A stretch of 64,000 nt of DNA from E44-bin32 sp034430615 (GCA_034430615.1 DAOUEJ010000102.1:8744-72743); one strand, 5' to 3'. Shown: positions 9,404 through 18,728, numbered from the stretch's first letter. The notes: generated by a model not told the origin, from the sequence alone. A program made the numbers and translations.

Positions 9404-10161
9404 CTCACGATCCTTCCTGGCTGGACGTCCTCTGGCTTGGGCTGACCGGCTTTGATAAAGCCCGCCAGCTCCAAGAAAGCCTGGCAGGCGAGATCCAGGC
9501 CCAGAAGCGGGCGCCAACGTTGCTGCTGCTGGAGCACCCCCATACCTACACCTTCGACCGTCGCGGCCAAGAGGCCAATCTGCTCTGGGATCGCGCGGAA
9601 CTCAACCGGCGGGGGGTCGAGGTGCGCTGGACGGATCGCGGCGGGGATGTGACCTACCATGGACCCGGTCAACTCGTCGGCTACCCCTTGCTGCCTCTCG
9701 GCCCAGTCTCAAACCTCGGCCGCATGCCACAGGCTGATTATGTGGGCTTCATCCGGCGCCTGGAGGAGAGCCTTATCCGGGCTCTGGCGGCGATGGGTCT
9801 TGTATGTGGGCAAATCGAAGGGCTCACCGGTGTTTGGGTACGGCCTGACGTCGCCTCTCGCTGCCGGCACTGTCCCCCGCAAGCCCGTTTGCAGCCTTCG
9901 AAAATCGCAGCGATCGGTATAAAGGTGGACGCACACGGGATCACCCGTCACGGCTTTGCCTTGAACGTAAAACCAGATATGGAGTACTGGGAGGGCATCA
10001 TCGCGTGCGGCCTGGTTGATCATCCGGCAGTGTCGCTGGCTGACTTGCTGGAACCCACACCAGAAATGGATCAGGTTGTACGACATGTAGTCGAGGCCTT
10101 CTCCACAACATTTCACTTTTCGGAGACGGTCTGGCACGATTCCCGCACCCTGGACGAATAA
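9400..10161 (+). CDS. lipB: Octanoyltransferase LipB
   Basis: Transfers octanoyl from acyl-carrier protein to lipoyl domains, the first step of protein lipoylation. About 253 residues from a TTG at 9400 that overlaps the preceding TGA (TTGA), the only suitable in-frame start near the conserved region. The family signature RGGDVTYHGPGQLVGYP, the active-site Lys in KIAAIGIKV and the acyl-accepting Cys in IIACGL are all present. Between GVWV and the catalytic Lys lies a short stretch with CRHC, a C-x2-C pair not usual in LipB as I know it. No lipA is in the window. Confidence 0.93.
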   Translation: MTHDPSWLDVLWLGLTGFDKARQLQESLAGEIQAQKRAPTLLLLEHPHTYTFDRRGQEANLLWDRAELNRRGVEVRWTDRGGDVTYHGPGQLVGYPLLPLGPVSNLGRMPQADYVGFIRRLEESLIRALAAMGLVCGQIEGLTGVWVRPDVASRCRHCPPQARLQPSKIAAIGIKVDAHGITRHGFALNVKPDMEYWEGIIACGLVDHPAVSLADLLEPTPEMDQVVRHVVEAFSTTFHFSETVWHDSRTLDE

Positions 10162-10198
10162 CCCGAGTGATGACCTGCGCAGGAGGCAAGACCCATAG

Positions 10199-11185
10199 AT
10201 GAAGACGATCCTCTCGATCGACGGCGGAGGGATCCGCGGCATCATCCCGCTTGCCTGCCTCGTGCAGCTTGAGCGGCGTGAGGCGAAATCTGCCCCGGAA
10301 CTCTTCCAGTTGGTGGCCGGCACCTCAACCGGATCCGTCATCGCTGCTGGGCTGGCCCTCGGGCTCACAGCACGCGGCCTGCTTGCGCTCTATAAGGATT
10401 TAGCGCGTCAAGCCTTCAAGAAACTGCCCTGGTGGCAGGTTCTTGCCAACCTCGGCAACCACCGCTACAGCAACGCCTTCATCGCTGCCACTCTGGACGC
10501 GATCGGGGCGGATGTGGCACTCAATGACCTCCCGCTTCAGATCCTGATCACGGCCAAGAACACCCGCACCAGCCGTACGGACTTCTTCGTACGCGACGGG
10601 CCCGGCAACGCCTCGTTATGGGGGACCATGCGCCTTAAAGATGCAGTCCTGGCGAGTATCGCCGCCCCGACCTACTTTCCTGCCCACCATGCCATAGTCC
10701 TTGACCAATCCCACTCATGGGTCGATGGCGGGGTCGGTGTGGCCGGAAACCCCGCCTACCATGCTGCGGTCGAAGCGCTGCATTACACCGCCGGCGACTT
10801 CCAGCCGGGCGAGACCCGCATGCTCTCCTTCGGAACCGGACGACACCCACATCCGATCGATGCCGACAGAGCCAACCTGCTCCAATGGGCGCGTTGGAGC
10901 CTGGATGAGATCCTCGAGGATGCCGGCGATTGGCAAACATTCGTCACCCGCCGGGAGTACGACATCAGTGGTGAGATCGACTTCCGGCGCTACCAACTCG
11001 ACCTCGCACAGGACGTCATGCAGCTGCTCGGAGTGGAGATCCCGGAAGGGGTGGATGTCAGCACGATCGGCCTGGATGATGTCTGGGCGGTTGACCTGCT
11101 CGAAGCGATCGGCCGTAGTTTTGCTGCCCGCATCGATTTCGATGATCCAGCCGGTTTGGAGCTTGAAACCAGCGGAGGGTGTTGA
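10199..11185 (+). CDS. Patatin-like phospholipase
   Basis: Lipid acyl hydrolase of the patatin family with a Ser-Asp dyad, 328 residues. The oxyanion loop SIDGGGIRG, the nucleophile elbow GTSTGS and the dyad Asp in WVDGGVG are all intact. No signal peptide or TM segment is seen, so it is probably cytosolic or peripheral. The ATG at 10199 follows AGGAGG at 10181-10186. It lies 37 bases after lipB on the same strand and may be co-transcribed. It resembles the short single-domain bacterial patatins that include CBASS CapV effectors, but no CD-NTase is next to it, so a general lipase role is preferred. A strong terminator follows. Confidence 0.88.
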   Translation: MKTILSIDGGGIRGIIPLACLVQLERREAKSAPELFQLVAGTSTGSVIAAGLALGLTARGLLALYKDLARQAFKKLPWWQVLANLGNHRYSNAFIAATLDAIGADVALNDLPLQILITAKNTRTSRTDFFVRDGPGNASLWGTMRLKDAVLASIAAPTYFPAHHAIVLDQSHSWVDGGVGVAGNPAYHAAVEALHYTAGDFQPGETRMLSFGTGRHPHPIDADRANLLQWARWSLDEILEDAGDWQTFVTRREYDISGEIDFRRYQLDLAQDVMQLLGVEIPEGVDVSTIGLDDVWAVDLLEAIGRSFAARIDFDDPAGLELETSGGC

Positions 11186-11213
11186 GAGTCTACCCCCTGG
11201 TAAGAAATAACTG

Positions 11214-11242
11214 ACCGGAGCTCAATCAACCTGAGCTCCGGT
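11214..11242. terminator. Terminator between convergent genes
   Basis: 11-bp perfect inverted repeat (ACCGGAGCTCA / TGAGCTCCGGT) with a 7-nt loop, followed by CTCGTTT. It lies between the patatin gene and the convergent aldo/keto reductase gene. Confidence 0.8.
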
Positions 11243-11270
11243 CTCGTTTCTAGCCAGAACATACACGGCG

Positions 11271-12236
11271 CTAGGATGGCTCAGGGATATCCTTGAGTAC
11301 ATCATCAATACGCGCCAACACCTGCGGCGAGAGCCGTGGTAGGACCTCAAGCGCACCCAGGTTATCTTTGAGATGCGCTGGCTGCGTCGCACCGGTTATC
11401 ACGCTGCTGACCTGAGGCACACGCAGCAGCCATGCGATCGCCAGTTGGGCCATGGTGGCGTCAAGCTCAACTGCGATCGCCGTTAATCTGCGCACGGCTT
11501 CGACTCGATCCGGGCTGACTACTTTCTCGCCCCATTCTGGTTCACGTGTCAGACGTGTCTCTTCCGCGGGCATCCCCTGGTTATACTTGCCGCTCAGCAG
11601 TCCGTATTTCAAGGGGCTCCATGTCACCATGCCGTAGCCCAATTCATCGGCGGCAGGCGCGAGTTCTTGCTCCAGCTTGCGACGGACGAACATGTTGTAC
11701 TGTGGTTGTTCAACAGCGGGCGGGTAGCCCCGATTCGCCTCCGCAATCGAATAGGCAAGGCGAAGCTGTGACACACTCCACTCCGAAGTTCCCCAGTAAA
11801 GCACCTTTCCCTGATGGATGAGATCCTCCATGGCTCGGACGACCTCCTCCACGGGTGTGTCATCATCGTAACGGTGGCAAAAATAAAGGTCCAGGTACTC
11901 TATCCGCATCCGGCGCAGGCTGGCATGGCATGACTCCATGATGTGCTTACGCGAGAGTCCCCGGCCATTCGGGCCCGGCATGGTCTGCCAGAAGACTTTG
12001 CTCGAGAGCACGAGTTCTTCGCGTGGGAGCTCCTGGACGATGGAACCCATCACCTGCTCCGCTTGCCCGTTGGCGTAGATATCTGCGTTATCAAAAAAAT
12101 TGATCCCGGCTTCGTAGGCGGCGATCATCAAAGTACGGGCGATGTCTTTGTCAATCTGGTCTCCGAATGTCACCCACGATCCAAAGGAGAGCGCGCTGAG
12201 CTTCAGTCCGGTCTGTCCCATCCGACGGTATTCCAC
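11271..12236 (-). CDS. Aldo/keto reductase
   Basis: NAD(P)H-dependent oxidoreductase of the AKR superfamily, 321 residues, nearest in pattern to the KvBeta/YghZ-type group. The catalytic tetrad is visible: Asp and Tyr in FDNADIY, Lys in LSSKVF and His in YFCHRYD. Cofactor-binding features of the C-terminal barrel (TWSPLKYGLLSGKY, VITGATQPAHLKDN) are present. The start is GTG at 12236 with GGGAGG upstream (a good Shine-Dalgarno). It is divergent from tdh. The natural substrate cannot be read from sequence. Confidence 0.9.
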   Translation of the reverse strand: MEYRRMGQTGLKLSALSFGSWVTFGDQIDKDIARTLMIAAYEAGINFFDNADIYANGQAEQVMGSIVQELPREELVLSSKVFWQTMPGPNGRGLSRKHIMESCHASLRRMRIEYLDLYFCHRYDDDTPVEEVVRAMEDLIHQGKVLYWGTSEWSVSQLRLAYSIAEANRGYPPAVEQPQYNMFVRRKLEQELAPAADELGYGMVTWSPLKYGLLSGKYNQGMPAEETRLTREPEWGEKVVSPDRVEAVRRLTAIAVELDATMAQLAIAWLLRVPQVSSVITGATQPAHLKDNLGALEVLPRLSPQVLARIDDVLKDIPEPS

Positions 12237-12358
12237 GTAAACCTCCCTGCTAGTACGAATGCGCTAGGCCCGGTTGATTATATCCTCGCCTAATCTGGGG
12301 GAGGCTGATCGTGCTATACTCCTAGCGGTCCGAACCTCTGCCGGAGGGAAATAGGTAC

Positions 12359-13399
12359 ATGGCGGATTTAATGAAAGCCGTGATCAAAGGCCACGCCGGG
12401 CCCGGTCTGGAGATGCGTGAAGTCCCCATCCCCACCATCCAACCCGATGAAGTGCTCGTAAAGGTCCGTGCCGCTTCGATTTGCGGTACGGATTTGCATA
12501 TCTACAACTGGGATGCGTGGTCTGCCAGCCGGGTGCACCCCCCGGTCGTCGTCGGCCATGAAATCTGCGGGGACGTGGTCGGGCGCGGCGCTTTGGTCAA
12601 GACTCCCGAAGTTGGTGATTTCGTTTCGCTCGAATCGCATGTCATCTGCAACACCTGCGCTTTCTGCCGGACCGGCCTGGGGCATATCTGTAAAAATACA
12701 CGCTTGATCGGTGTGGACCGTGACGGTGGGTTCGCCGAGTATATCGCCATCGACGCACAGAACGCCTGGCCCAATCCCCCTGATTTACCGGTTGAAATAG
12801 CCGTCCTGCAGGAGAATTTCGGTAACGCGGTCCACACGGCTTTCGCGGCCGACCTGCGCGCAAAAAAAGTTCTCGTCACCGGCTGTGGTCCAGTTGGCCT
12901 GATGACAATCGCAGTTGCCCGGGCCATCGGCGCGCGGGCAGTCTACGCCACCGATATCAGTCCTTATCGTGTGGATTTCGCCCGGCGCATGGGTGCCGAT
13001 CTAGCGATGCATGCCATTGAAGATCCAGTGATCGAGCTCATCCGTGACGCGACCGACGGCGAGGGGGTGGATGTGCTGCTTGAGATGTCGGGCTCACCTT
13101 CGGCCATCGATCAAGGTTTTTCATTGCTCAAACCGGGTGGCGAGGCAGCCCTGTTGGGCGTTACGCCGGGCTCATTCGAATTCGATTGGAACCATCACAT
13201 CGTCTTTAAAGCCGCCAAGGTGCTCGGTATCAGCGGACGGCGACTCTGGCAGACCTGGTACCAGTCACGTGGCCTGATCAGATCGGGAGCGGTGGATCTT
13301 TCCCCACTTGTAACACACCACTTCACGATGGAAGAGTATGACAAGGCCTTTGAAACTATGTCATCTGGGACTTCGGGCAAAGTCATGCTCACTCCCTAA
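12359..13399 (+). CDS. tdh: L-threonine 3-dehydrogenase (zinc-dependent MDR family)
   Basis: Oxidises L-threonine to 2-amino-3-ketobutyrate with NAD+. 346 residues. The catalytic-zinc region ICGTDLHIYNWDAWS is characteristic of Tdh, followed by GHEICGDV, the structural-zinc cysteines CNTCAFCRTGLGHIC and the Rossmann motif VTGCGPVG. The length matches the family. The ATG at 12359 follows GGAGGG; a TATACT box lies about 55 bases upstream. The partner gene kbl (2-amino-3-ketobutyrate ligase) is not adjacent, so a related polyol/alcohol dehydrogenase activity is possible but less likely. Confidence 0.85.
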   Translation: MADLMKAVIKGHAGPGLEMREVPIPTIQPDEVLVKVRAASICGTDLHIYNWDAWSASRVHPPVVVGHEICGDVVGRGALVKTPEVGDFVSLESHVICNTCAFCRTGLGHICKNTRLIGVDRDGGFAEYIAIDAQNAWPNPPDLPVEIAVLQENFGNAVHTAFAADLRAKKVLVTGCGPVGLMTIAVARAIGARAVYATDISPYRVDFARRMGADLAMHAIEDPVIELIRDATDGEGVDVLLEMSGSPSAIDQGFSLLKPGGEAALLGVTPGSFEFDWNHHIVFKAAKVLGISGRRLWQTWYQSRGLIRSGAVDLSPLVTHHFTMEEYDKAFETMSSGTSGKVMLTP

Positions 13400-13408
13400 G
13401 GAGGAACC

Positions 13409-14347
13409 ATGGGCCCCCCAACCGAAAAACCGATGAGCCTGGAACGAATTCTGCTTATCGCCGTCAGCATCCTGCTCATTCTCGCTATCATCTTCATCGC
13501 CGTAAGCCAGCTGACCGGCCGGTCATCCAGTGAAGCAGAAGAGCCCACCCCGGTTGAGATGGCAGTTTCTGAGGCTGCACCGACCAAACCACCGCCAGCA
13601 CCGACCTTCCCGCCAGCCGACGCGACTGTGGCAGAACCTTCCAGTGGTGAGCCGGAAGCCTCACCCACTTCGGGAGTCCAACGATTGGTGCTGGAGAACA
13701 CACCGACTCCTTTTTCCGTCACCAGCGATGACCCGCGCATCATCCTCAACCTGGCCGATCCCAGCTATACCGATTTCTTCAACAATCCCAAGACCTGGTA
13801 CACCTATGACGCGGATAAATCGAGCGGTAAGGCTGAGTACAAATTTGAAGATGGCAAGCTGATCGGAACGGATCTGGATGCGGAGGATACCGGGTTGTAC
13901 TGGTCTTATACCTCTGCACAATCTGGCCGGGTATACGTCGAAATAAGTACCACCAACGGCGATTGCGCTGCACGCGATGCGGTAGGGCTTGTGATGCGTG
14001 TGCAGGCAGATGTAACACCCAGCGGTTATGCCATGGAAGTGTCCTGCGACGGCGCCTATCGTTTCATCCGCTTCCGCGAAGCCGGCCGTCCGACCGCGAC
14101 TTTGATCGATTGGACCGCCTCCGAGGCTATCAACCAGGGGCTCGGCGCGACCAACCGGATCGGCATCTGGGGTTACGATGGCAAGTTCTACCTGTTCATC
14201 AACAATACCCTCATCGCTGACTTCTTTGACAACGGAATGCCCTATTCATACGGATACTTTGCGGCCTACGTGCGTGCTCAGATCTCCTATCCGCTGACGG
14301 CGAGTTTCGACGATTTCGCCTTCTGGCATATCCCGTTCATCCCATGA
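13409..14347 (+). CDS. Membrane-anchored protein with extracytoplasmic beta-sandwich domain (paralogue 1 of 3)
   Basis: 312 residues. A short N-tail is followed by one TM segment (about 12-33), a Pro/Glu/Thr-rich linker (about 35-110) and a ~200-residue domain starting at DDPRIILNLADPSYTDFF. That domain has the look of LamG/concanavalin-like or DUF1080-type jelly rolls (Y/F-rich strands, GIWGYDGKFYLFINN, ASFDDFAFW). The same domain recurs in the next two genes, with shared signature Y-x-EVSCDGAYRF and a closing FDDF-x-x-W. The ATG follows AGGAGG. It is 9 bases after tdh and overlaps the next gene by 4 bases. A carbohydrate- or surface-binding role is inference. Confidence 0.7.
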   Translation: MGPPTEKPMSLERILLIAVSILLILAIIFIAVSQLTGRSSSEAEEPTPVEMAVSEAAPTKPPPAPTFPPADATVAEPSSGEPEASPTSGVQRLVLENTPTPFSVTSDDPRIILNLADPSYTDFFNNPKTWYTYDADKSSGKAEYKFEDGKLIGTDLDAEDTGLYWSYTSAQSGRVYVEISTTNGDCAARDAVGLVMRVQADVTPSGYAMEVSCDGAYRFIRFREAGRPTATLIDWTASEAINQGLGATNRIGIWGYDGKFYLFINNTLIADFFDNGMPYSYGYFAAYVRAQISYPLTASFDDFAFWHIPFIP

Positions 14348-15177
14348 AATACCTGCGCCTGGCCGGGTTGTTCTTGATCCTGAGCATGTCTTTTGGCTGC
14401 ACTCGACAAGCTCCAGTGGCGGAGCCGCCCCCTGCAACCCAGGGGACGGCGCCCCCGCTGGTCATTCTCCCGAGCGCAACCCAACTTCCAAGCGCAACAC
14501 CCATTATTACGCCCAGCCTGACACCAACCCAGACCGACACACCCGGACCAACGATCGCGCCTCCACCGCCAGAACTGGATCCGGACGACCCGCGTTTTGG
14601 CTTGAATCTTGCTGCACCGAATTACTACGACAATTTCAATTCAAACCTGACCTGGGTTGGCCCAAACTTTGAAGGCGCCTCCAATATCTGGGAAGATGAA
14701 CACCTTAGAGCGACCGATTATCTGGCGGACACTTTTCTGTGGTGGAGTACCACCATCGCCGACATCGAAACCGGCAACCTCTACGTGGAGGTAACTAGCG
14801 AAATCGGGGACTGTTCTGGCAAGGACGCCTACGGCATGGCAATCCGCGTCGAACCCAGCCAGCGCAGCGCAGGTTATATGCTCGAGTTTTCCTGCGACGG
14901 CGCCTTCCGGCTGCGGAAGCTGTTCGGCGGGGCATTAATCGCTCTGCAGGACTGGACGCCAGATGGATCGATCCGCTCCGGTTCTGGAGCCGTCAATGTA
15001 ATGGGGCTGCTTGCAGAAGGAAACATACTGACTGCTTTCGCGAATGGCGATGAACTTGGCCAGGTCCAGGATACAAACTTCGTCAGCGGCAACTATGGTC
15101 TCTATGCAAACGCGTCCAATACACCCGGGCTATCGGTCACATTTGATGATTTTCGGCTCTGGTATGTAACCCGCTAG
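14344..15177 (+). CDS. Lipoprotein with beta-sandwich domain (paralogue 2 of 3)
   Basis: 277 residues. The ATG overlaps the stop of the previous gene (ATGA). The signal peptide ends at lipobox SFGC (Cys about residue 17), so the protein is predicted to be a lipoprotein. A Thr/Pro linker precedes a domain starting DDPRFGLNLAAPNYYDNF that aligns by eye to paralogue 1: both share DDPR-x5-LA-P-x-Y, a middle GDC-x2-KDA/RDA segment, EFSCDGAFRLR and a final FDDFRLW. It differs from paralogue 1 in its anchor (lipid instead of TM). Function unknown; the tandem arrangement suggests duplication followed by divergence of anchors. Confidence 0.72.
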   Translation: MKYLRLAGLFLILSMSFGCTRQAPVAEPPPATQGTAPPLVILPSATQLPSATPIITPSLTPTQTDTPGPTIAPPPPELDPDDPRFGLNLAAPNYYDNFNSNLTWVGPNFEGASNIWEDEHLRATDYLADTFLWWSTTIADIETGNLYVEVTSEIGDCSGKDAYGMAIRVEPSQRSAGYMLEFSCDGAFRLRKLFGGALIALQDWTPDGSIRSGSGAVNVMGLLAEGNILTAFANGDELGQVQDTNFVSGNYGLYANASNTPGLSVTFDDFRLWYVTR

Positions 15178-15218
15178 GCAACGTATTTTCCACGGGCATA
15201 CCCTTCAATTGCACTTTG

Positions 15219-16106
15219 ATGTATCCTCAGCGCATGCTGCCAGCCCGCGCATTTTCCGATCCAGTTGGATCTCACACTCCCGAAGAGCGTTATCGGCGGG
15301 CAAGTCATCCAAGCCCAACCAGGCCTGCAGGCTATTTCCTTCTCGGGTTCGCGCTATTGCTCAGTGGTTGTGTCAGCCTCTCCTCCCAGCCCATCCCCAC
15401 GACCAGTCCCTTTCCGGCAACCTCCACCCCGACTTTTCTTTTCCCAACGCTAATACCAACCGCCACGTTAACGCCTGCGCCGTCACCATCCGCCGCTTCT
15501 GATCCACTCACCAGCCTGGGGGAGGTGATTTTCGAGGATGAATTTGATCTCGATCGTGGCTGGCAAATCCAGATTTTTGGTTCGGGCGGCGCCGGTCTGC
15601 TTGACGGAGCCTATAGTCTCTCTGCACGCCAGCCCTTCACACGTGTCGTTGGTTACAGCCCGGCTGGAATGAGTGCAAATGGCTACCTGGAAGTTACCGC
15701 ACTGCCAATCCTTTGTTCATCCGATGACGAGTATGGCCTCGTCTTCCGCACGAACCCCCGGGGGGAATACTACCGCTATACGTTGAACTGCATAGGTGAA
15801 GCTCGCCTTTCGCGCATATCGACCGAGGGGGAGTTTGTCATCTTATCGGATATCCGGCCTGATTCAGTTTTCCCAGGTCTGCTCATCGGCAATCGGCTCG
15901 CCGTCCGGATGGAGGGTGAAGACTTTAAGCTCTTTGTCAATGGGAGCGAGATCGCTCACGCCCGCGATGCCGTGCTCGGCAGCGGTGGTTTCGGCGTCTT
16001 CATCCGGACCAGGCAGGGTGGCCAGACAACAGTGCAGTTTGACGAGTTCATCCTGTGGAGCCTGCGCTCATCTTCGACCGTCCTTGGCACAAGTACGCCG
16101 GAGTGA
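15219..16106 (+). CDS. Lipoprotein with beta-sandwich domain (paralogue 3 of 3)
   Basis: 295 residues from the ATG at 15219; another in-frame ATG at 15234 is possible. The n-region before the hydrophobic stretch is unusually long (about 40 residues). The lipobox is LLSGC, followed by a Thr/Pro linker and the third copy of the domain: EDEFDLDRGWQI, YTLNCIGEARLSRI and a final FDEFILW. This copy is the most divergent of the three but keeps the Cys in the YxLxC/EVSC position and the terminal Trp. No strong Shine-Dalgarno is seen. Confidence 0.68.
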   Translation: MYPQRMLPARAFSDPVGSHTPEERYRRASHPSPTRPAGYFLLGFALLLSGCVSLSSQPIPTTSPFPATSTPTFLFPTLIPTATLTPAPSPSAASDPLTSLGEVIFEDEFDLDRGWQIQIFGSGGAGLLDGAYSLSARQPFTRVVGYSPAGMSANGYLEVTALPILCSSDDEYGLVFRTNPRGEYYRYTLNCIGEARLSRISTEGEFVILSDIRPDSVFPGLLIGNRLAVRMEGEDFKLFVNGSEIAHARDAVLGSGGFGVFIRTRQGGQTTVQFDEFILWSLRSSSTVLGTSTPE

Positions 16107-16117
16107 TCGGATCTGGT

Positions 16118-16948
16118 ATGGCAAGAAAAAAAGGAACCTTCCGCAATCGTCTTAACGATCTTGCTCCTAAGGAGTGGCTCAAGTTTCAAAAGTCGTGGTT
16201 CATGCACAACCCGCCCCCGCGTCGCAAAGATGTCCTCCGCCATCCGGCAAAATTCCCCGAGACGATGGCCCAATCCTTCATCGAATTCTTCACCAAACGT
16301 GGGGGGACGGTGCTTGATCCAATGGTTGGGACCGGGTCAACCCTTCTCGCCTGCCTGCGTTCGGGCCGGAACGGCATTGGGGTTGAGCTCAACTCGGAAT
16401 ATGCCTCGATTGCAACACAAATCTTGCAGGAGGAGCGAGGATTAATCGGGCCACTCAGTGCCGATCTCCGGCTGGAGGTCATCCAGGCTGACGCCGCGTC
16501 GATCGCCGGAATGGACCTGCCTCCAATCGATTATGTTCTAACGTCACCCCCGTACTGGGATATGCTTCACGCCCGGGGCGCAGAAACTCAACGCCGTCGG
16601 CGTGCTGTCTCCGAGCTCGATGTCACCTACTCTGAACACCCGGATGACCTGGGGAACATTCATGACTATGACCGCTTTGTTACCGCACTGGTGGAAATCT
16701 ATCGTGGCCTGCGCAACCATCTAAAACCACGTGCGTATCTGACAATTATCGTTAAAAATGTTAAAAAGGGCGGCCGCATTTACCCGCTCGCCTGGGACTT
16801 AGCACGCCGGCTCGGCGACTGCTATAGTCTCAAGGACGAACGCATCTGGGTCCAGGACAATATTCCCCTCGCCCCTTACGGCATGGGTAACGCCTGGGTC
16901 AGCAACATCCATCATCACTACTGCTTACAGTTCAGACACGAGCCCTAG
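16118..16948 (+). CDS. Solitary DNA methyltransferase (N4-cytosine/N6-adenine type)
   Basis: 276 residues from the ATG at 16118; a GTG at 16103 overlapping the previous stop is the alternative. The AdoMet loop LDPMVGTGSTLLAC (motif I) precedes the catalytic TSPPYW (motif IV), the alpha/gamma order. TSPPYW favours N4-cytosine but N6-adenine cannot be excluded. No target-recognition domain of obvious type and no restriction endonuclease or mismatch nuclease gene lie next to it, so it looks like an orphan, possibly regulatory, methylase. Basic N-terminal residues (ARKKGTFRNRL) may contact DNA. Confidence 0.8.
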   Translation: MARKKGTFRNRLNDLAPKEWLKFQKSWFMHNPPPRRKDVLRHPAKFPETMAQSFIEFFTKRGGTVLDPMVGTGSTLLACLRSGRNGIGVELNSEYASIATQILQEERGLIGPLSADLRLEVIQADAASIAGMDLPPIDYVLTSPPYWDMLHARGAETQRRRRAVSELDVTYSEHPDDLGNIHDYDRFVTALVEIYRGLRNHLKPRAYLTIIVKNVKKGGRIYPLAWDLARRLGDCYSLKDERIWVQDNIPLAPYGMGNAWVSNIHHHYCLQFRHEP

Positions 16949-17084
16949 TGTAGGATTTCATAGTTATTGAGACTGGGTTTACAGAATTAGGCAGCATTCC
17001 ATTCAGCCTCAATCCATAGGCAAAGATGATCACTATACTATTGGCAATTATCATGCCTTGGGACAGGGAATCTTGCATTGGATA

Positions 17085-18728
17085 ATGGTCGGGATGGATG
17101 ACGTTATGAAATTCTTTAGGCAGCTTTTTCCGGATAGGCACCCACCGAACGTTGGGAAATTTACACCCATCTTCTCCGCTATATTTCTCTTGTTGTTTTT
17201 TTCTCTGACCTCCGTGTTGTTGTTTGGCAGAGCGATGAACCAACCTTTCAGCCATGATGAGCACCAATTCGTGGCGAGCGCCAAGCTTTTTACCGATTTT
17301 AGATATTTGCCTTACCGGGATTTTCCTTACCACCATATGCCTTATCAAATATTTATTTACGGGCTGCTTTTCAAATTCACCCGATTTAATTTACTAGCGG
17401 CAAGAGCGTTTTCAGTCCTATGTGCCGTCCTCAGTACCGGCATTCTTTTCTTCGTCTCTTCTCGTGAATTTCAACATAGATCCCGAATGATCCGGTATCT
17501 TTTTGGAGTGCTGTTTGTAGTGCTCCTCATAACGAGCCCGCTTTATTCCCTTACCAGCGGCAAAGCCTGGAACCATGATTTGCCAACATTGTTGATCCTC
17601 ATCGTGTTTCTCTTAATCCGTCAGGGATTTCGAAATGAGAGACCGAAGTGGCTATTTATAACGAGTGGGCTCCTCCTGGGAGTTGCCATCGGAACACGTT
17701 TGACGTATGTGTTCTCCCTAGTCCCATTTCTGGGGATGATCTATCTATCTCCGTATAGCAAATCAGGCCCTTCCCGATATGCATCCATCATGTTCTTCAG
17801 CATAGGGGTTGGGATAGCAATGCTTCCGGCTTTCATTCTTTTCCTGCTTTCCCCTGAAGGTTTTATCTTCGGGAACTACGTTTACCCCAGGCTTCATACC
17901 GTTTATCAAACTTTACAAAATGTGAATGTAGGGATAACAATTGGAGGAAAAATCGCTCATTTTACATCCATTGTCTTCACGATGCCGCTCAATCTCCTGC
18001 TATATGCAGGTTATATACTGCTTCTGGTAGGTGTGGGGCGTTATAAAGGGTTTGATAAACCAACCAAAATTCGATTTGGATCCGTGGGGGCGTTAATTGC
18101 CTTTTTGTTGATAGGCGCGTTTATACCTACACCATCTCTGGAGCATTATTTTTATGCGCCAATCCCATTTCTTGTGTTGGGGATCCTGCTGAGTGTGGCA
18201 AAAATCGACAATTTAGGAAGAGATACCTTGAGGCCGATGCTGCTGGTCGTGCTTTTTGCCGTGAGTTGGCATGGTTTCACGACAGGTGAATTCGAGGCAA
18301 TAAAAAAATATATTACGCCAGGAACCTGGGTCCCAGTGATCGCGCACGAGCTTGGAAGGGAGGTAAGCGCGCGGGTTGATGGAAAATTGGTCCTTACTCT
18401 CGCGCCGCTCATTCCTCTTGAGGGCGAGGCAGAAATTTACAAACAATTTGTAACCGGTCCATTCACCTGGCGGGTCGCCTCACTCTTATCGAATGATCGA
18501 CAACAGCGGTATCAAGTAATCTCTGAAGAAGGCTTGGCGGACCTGTTAGCGGAAACCCCTCCAGAGGGGATCTTGGTTGGTTTCGAGGCTGGGAACGAGG
18601 GTTTTAACGCTGGAGATCCGGGTGGGTTGGAGAAGCCATTGGTGGAATACGCCAGCGAGCATGGATACGTGCCGCACATCCTTCCGACCGAACTGATGTT
18701 AAATGAAATAACCCTGTGGGTGCGCTAG
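17085..18728 (+). CDS. Polytopic membrane glycosyltransferase, GT39/ArnT-like
   Basis: About 547 residues with some ten hydrophobic segments. The first periplasmic loop carries the acidic pair SHDEH expected in GT-C enzymes of the PMT/ArnT type, which transfer sugars from polyprenyl-phosphate donors. The C-terminal third (about 410-547) is a soluble region. The start is uncertain: ATG at 17085, 17094 and 17106 are all possible and none has a strong ribosome-binding site. The coding sequence is visibly richer in A/T than its neighbours (many AAA, TTT and ATT codons), suggesting recent acquisition. The donor and acceptor cannot be read from sequence. Confidence 0.7.
   Translation: MVGMDDVMKFFRQLFPDRHPPNVGKFTPIFSAIFLLLFFSLTSVLLFGRAMNQPFSHDEHQFVASAKLFTDFRYLPYRDFPYHHMPYQIFIYGLLFKFTRFNLLAARAFSVLCAVLSTGILFFVSSREFQHRSRMIRYLFGVLFVVLLITSPLYSLTSGKAWNHDLPTLLILIVFLLIRQGFRNERPKWLFITSGLLLGVAIGTRLTYVFSLVPFLGMIYLSPYSKSGPSRYASIMFFSIGVGIAMLPAFILFLLSPEGFIFGNYVYPRLHTVYQTLQNVNVGITIGGKIAHFTSIVFTMPLNLLLYAGYILLLVGVGRYKGFDKPTKIRFGSVGALIAFLLIGAFIPTPSLEHYFYAPIPFLVLGILLSVAKIDNLGRDTLRPMLLVVLFAVSWHGFTTGEFEAIKKYITPGTWVPVIAHELGREVSARVDGKLVLTLAPLIPLEGEAEIYKQFVTGPFTWRVASLLSNDRQQRYQVISEEGLADLLAETPPEGILVGFEAGNEGFNAGDPGGLEKPLVEYASEHGYVPHILPTELMLNEITLWVR

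Noticed and set aside
10199..11185. Patatin as effector of a CBASS-type defence system
   Set aside because: No CD-NTase or cap gene is adjacent; neighbours are lipB and an aldo/keto reductase. The nucleotidyltransferase at 19794 is 8.6 kb away and lies inside a kinase operon.
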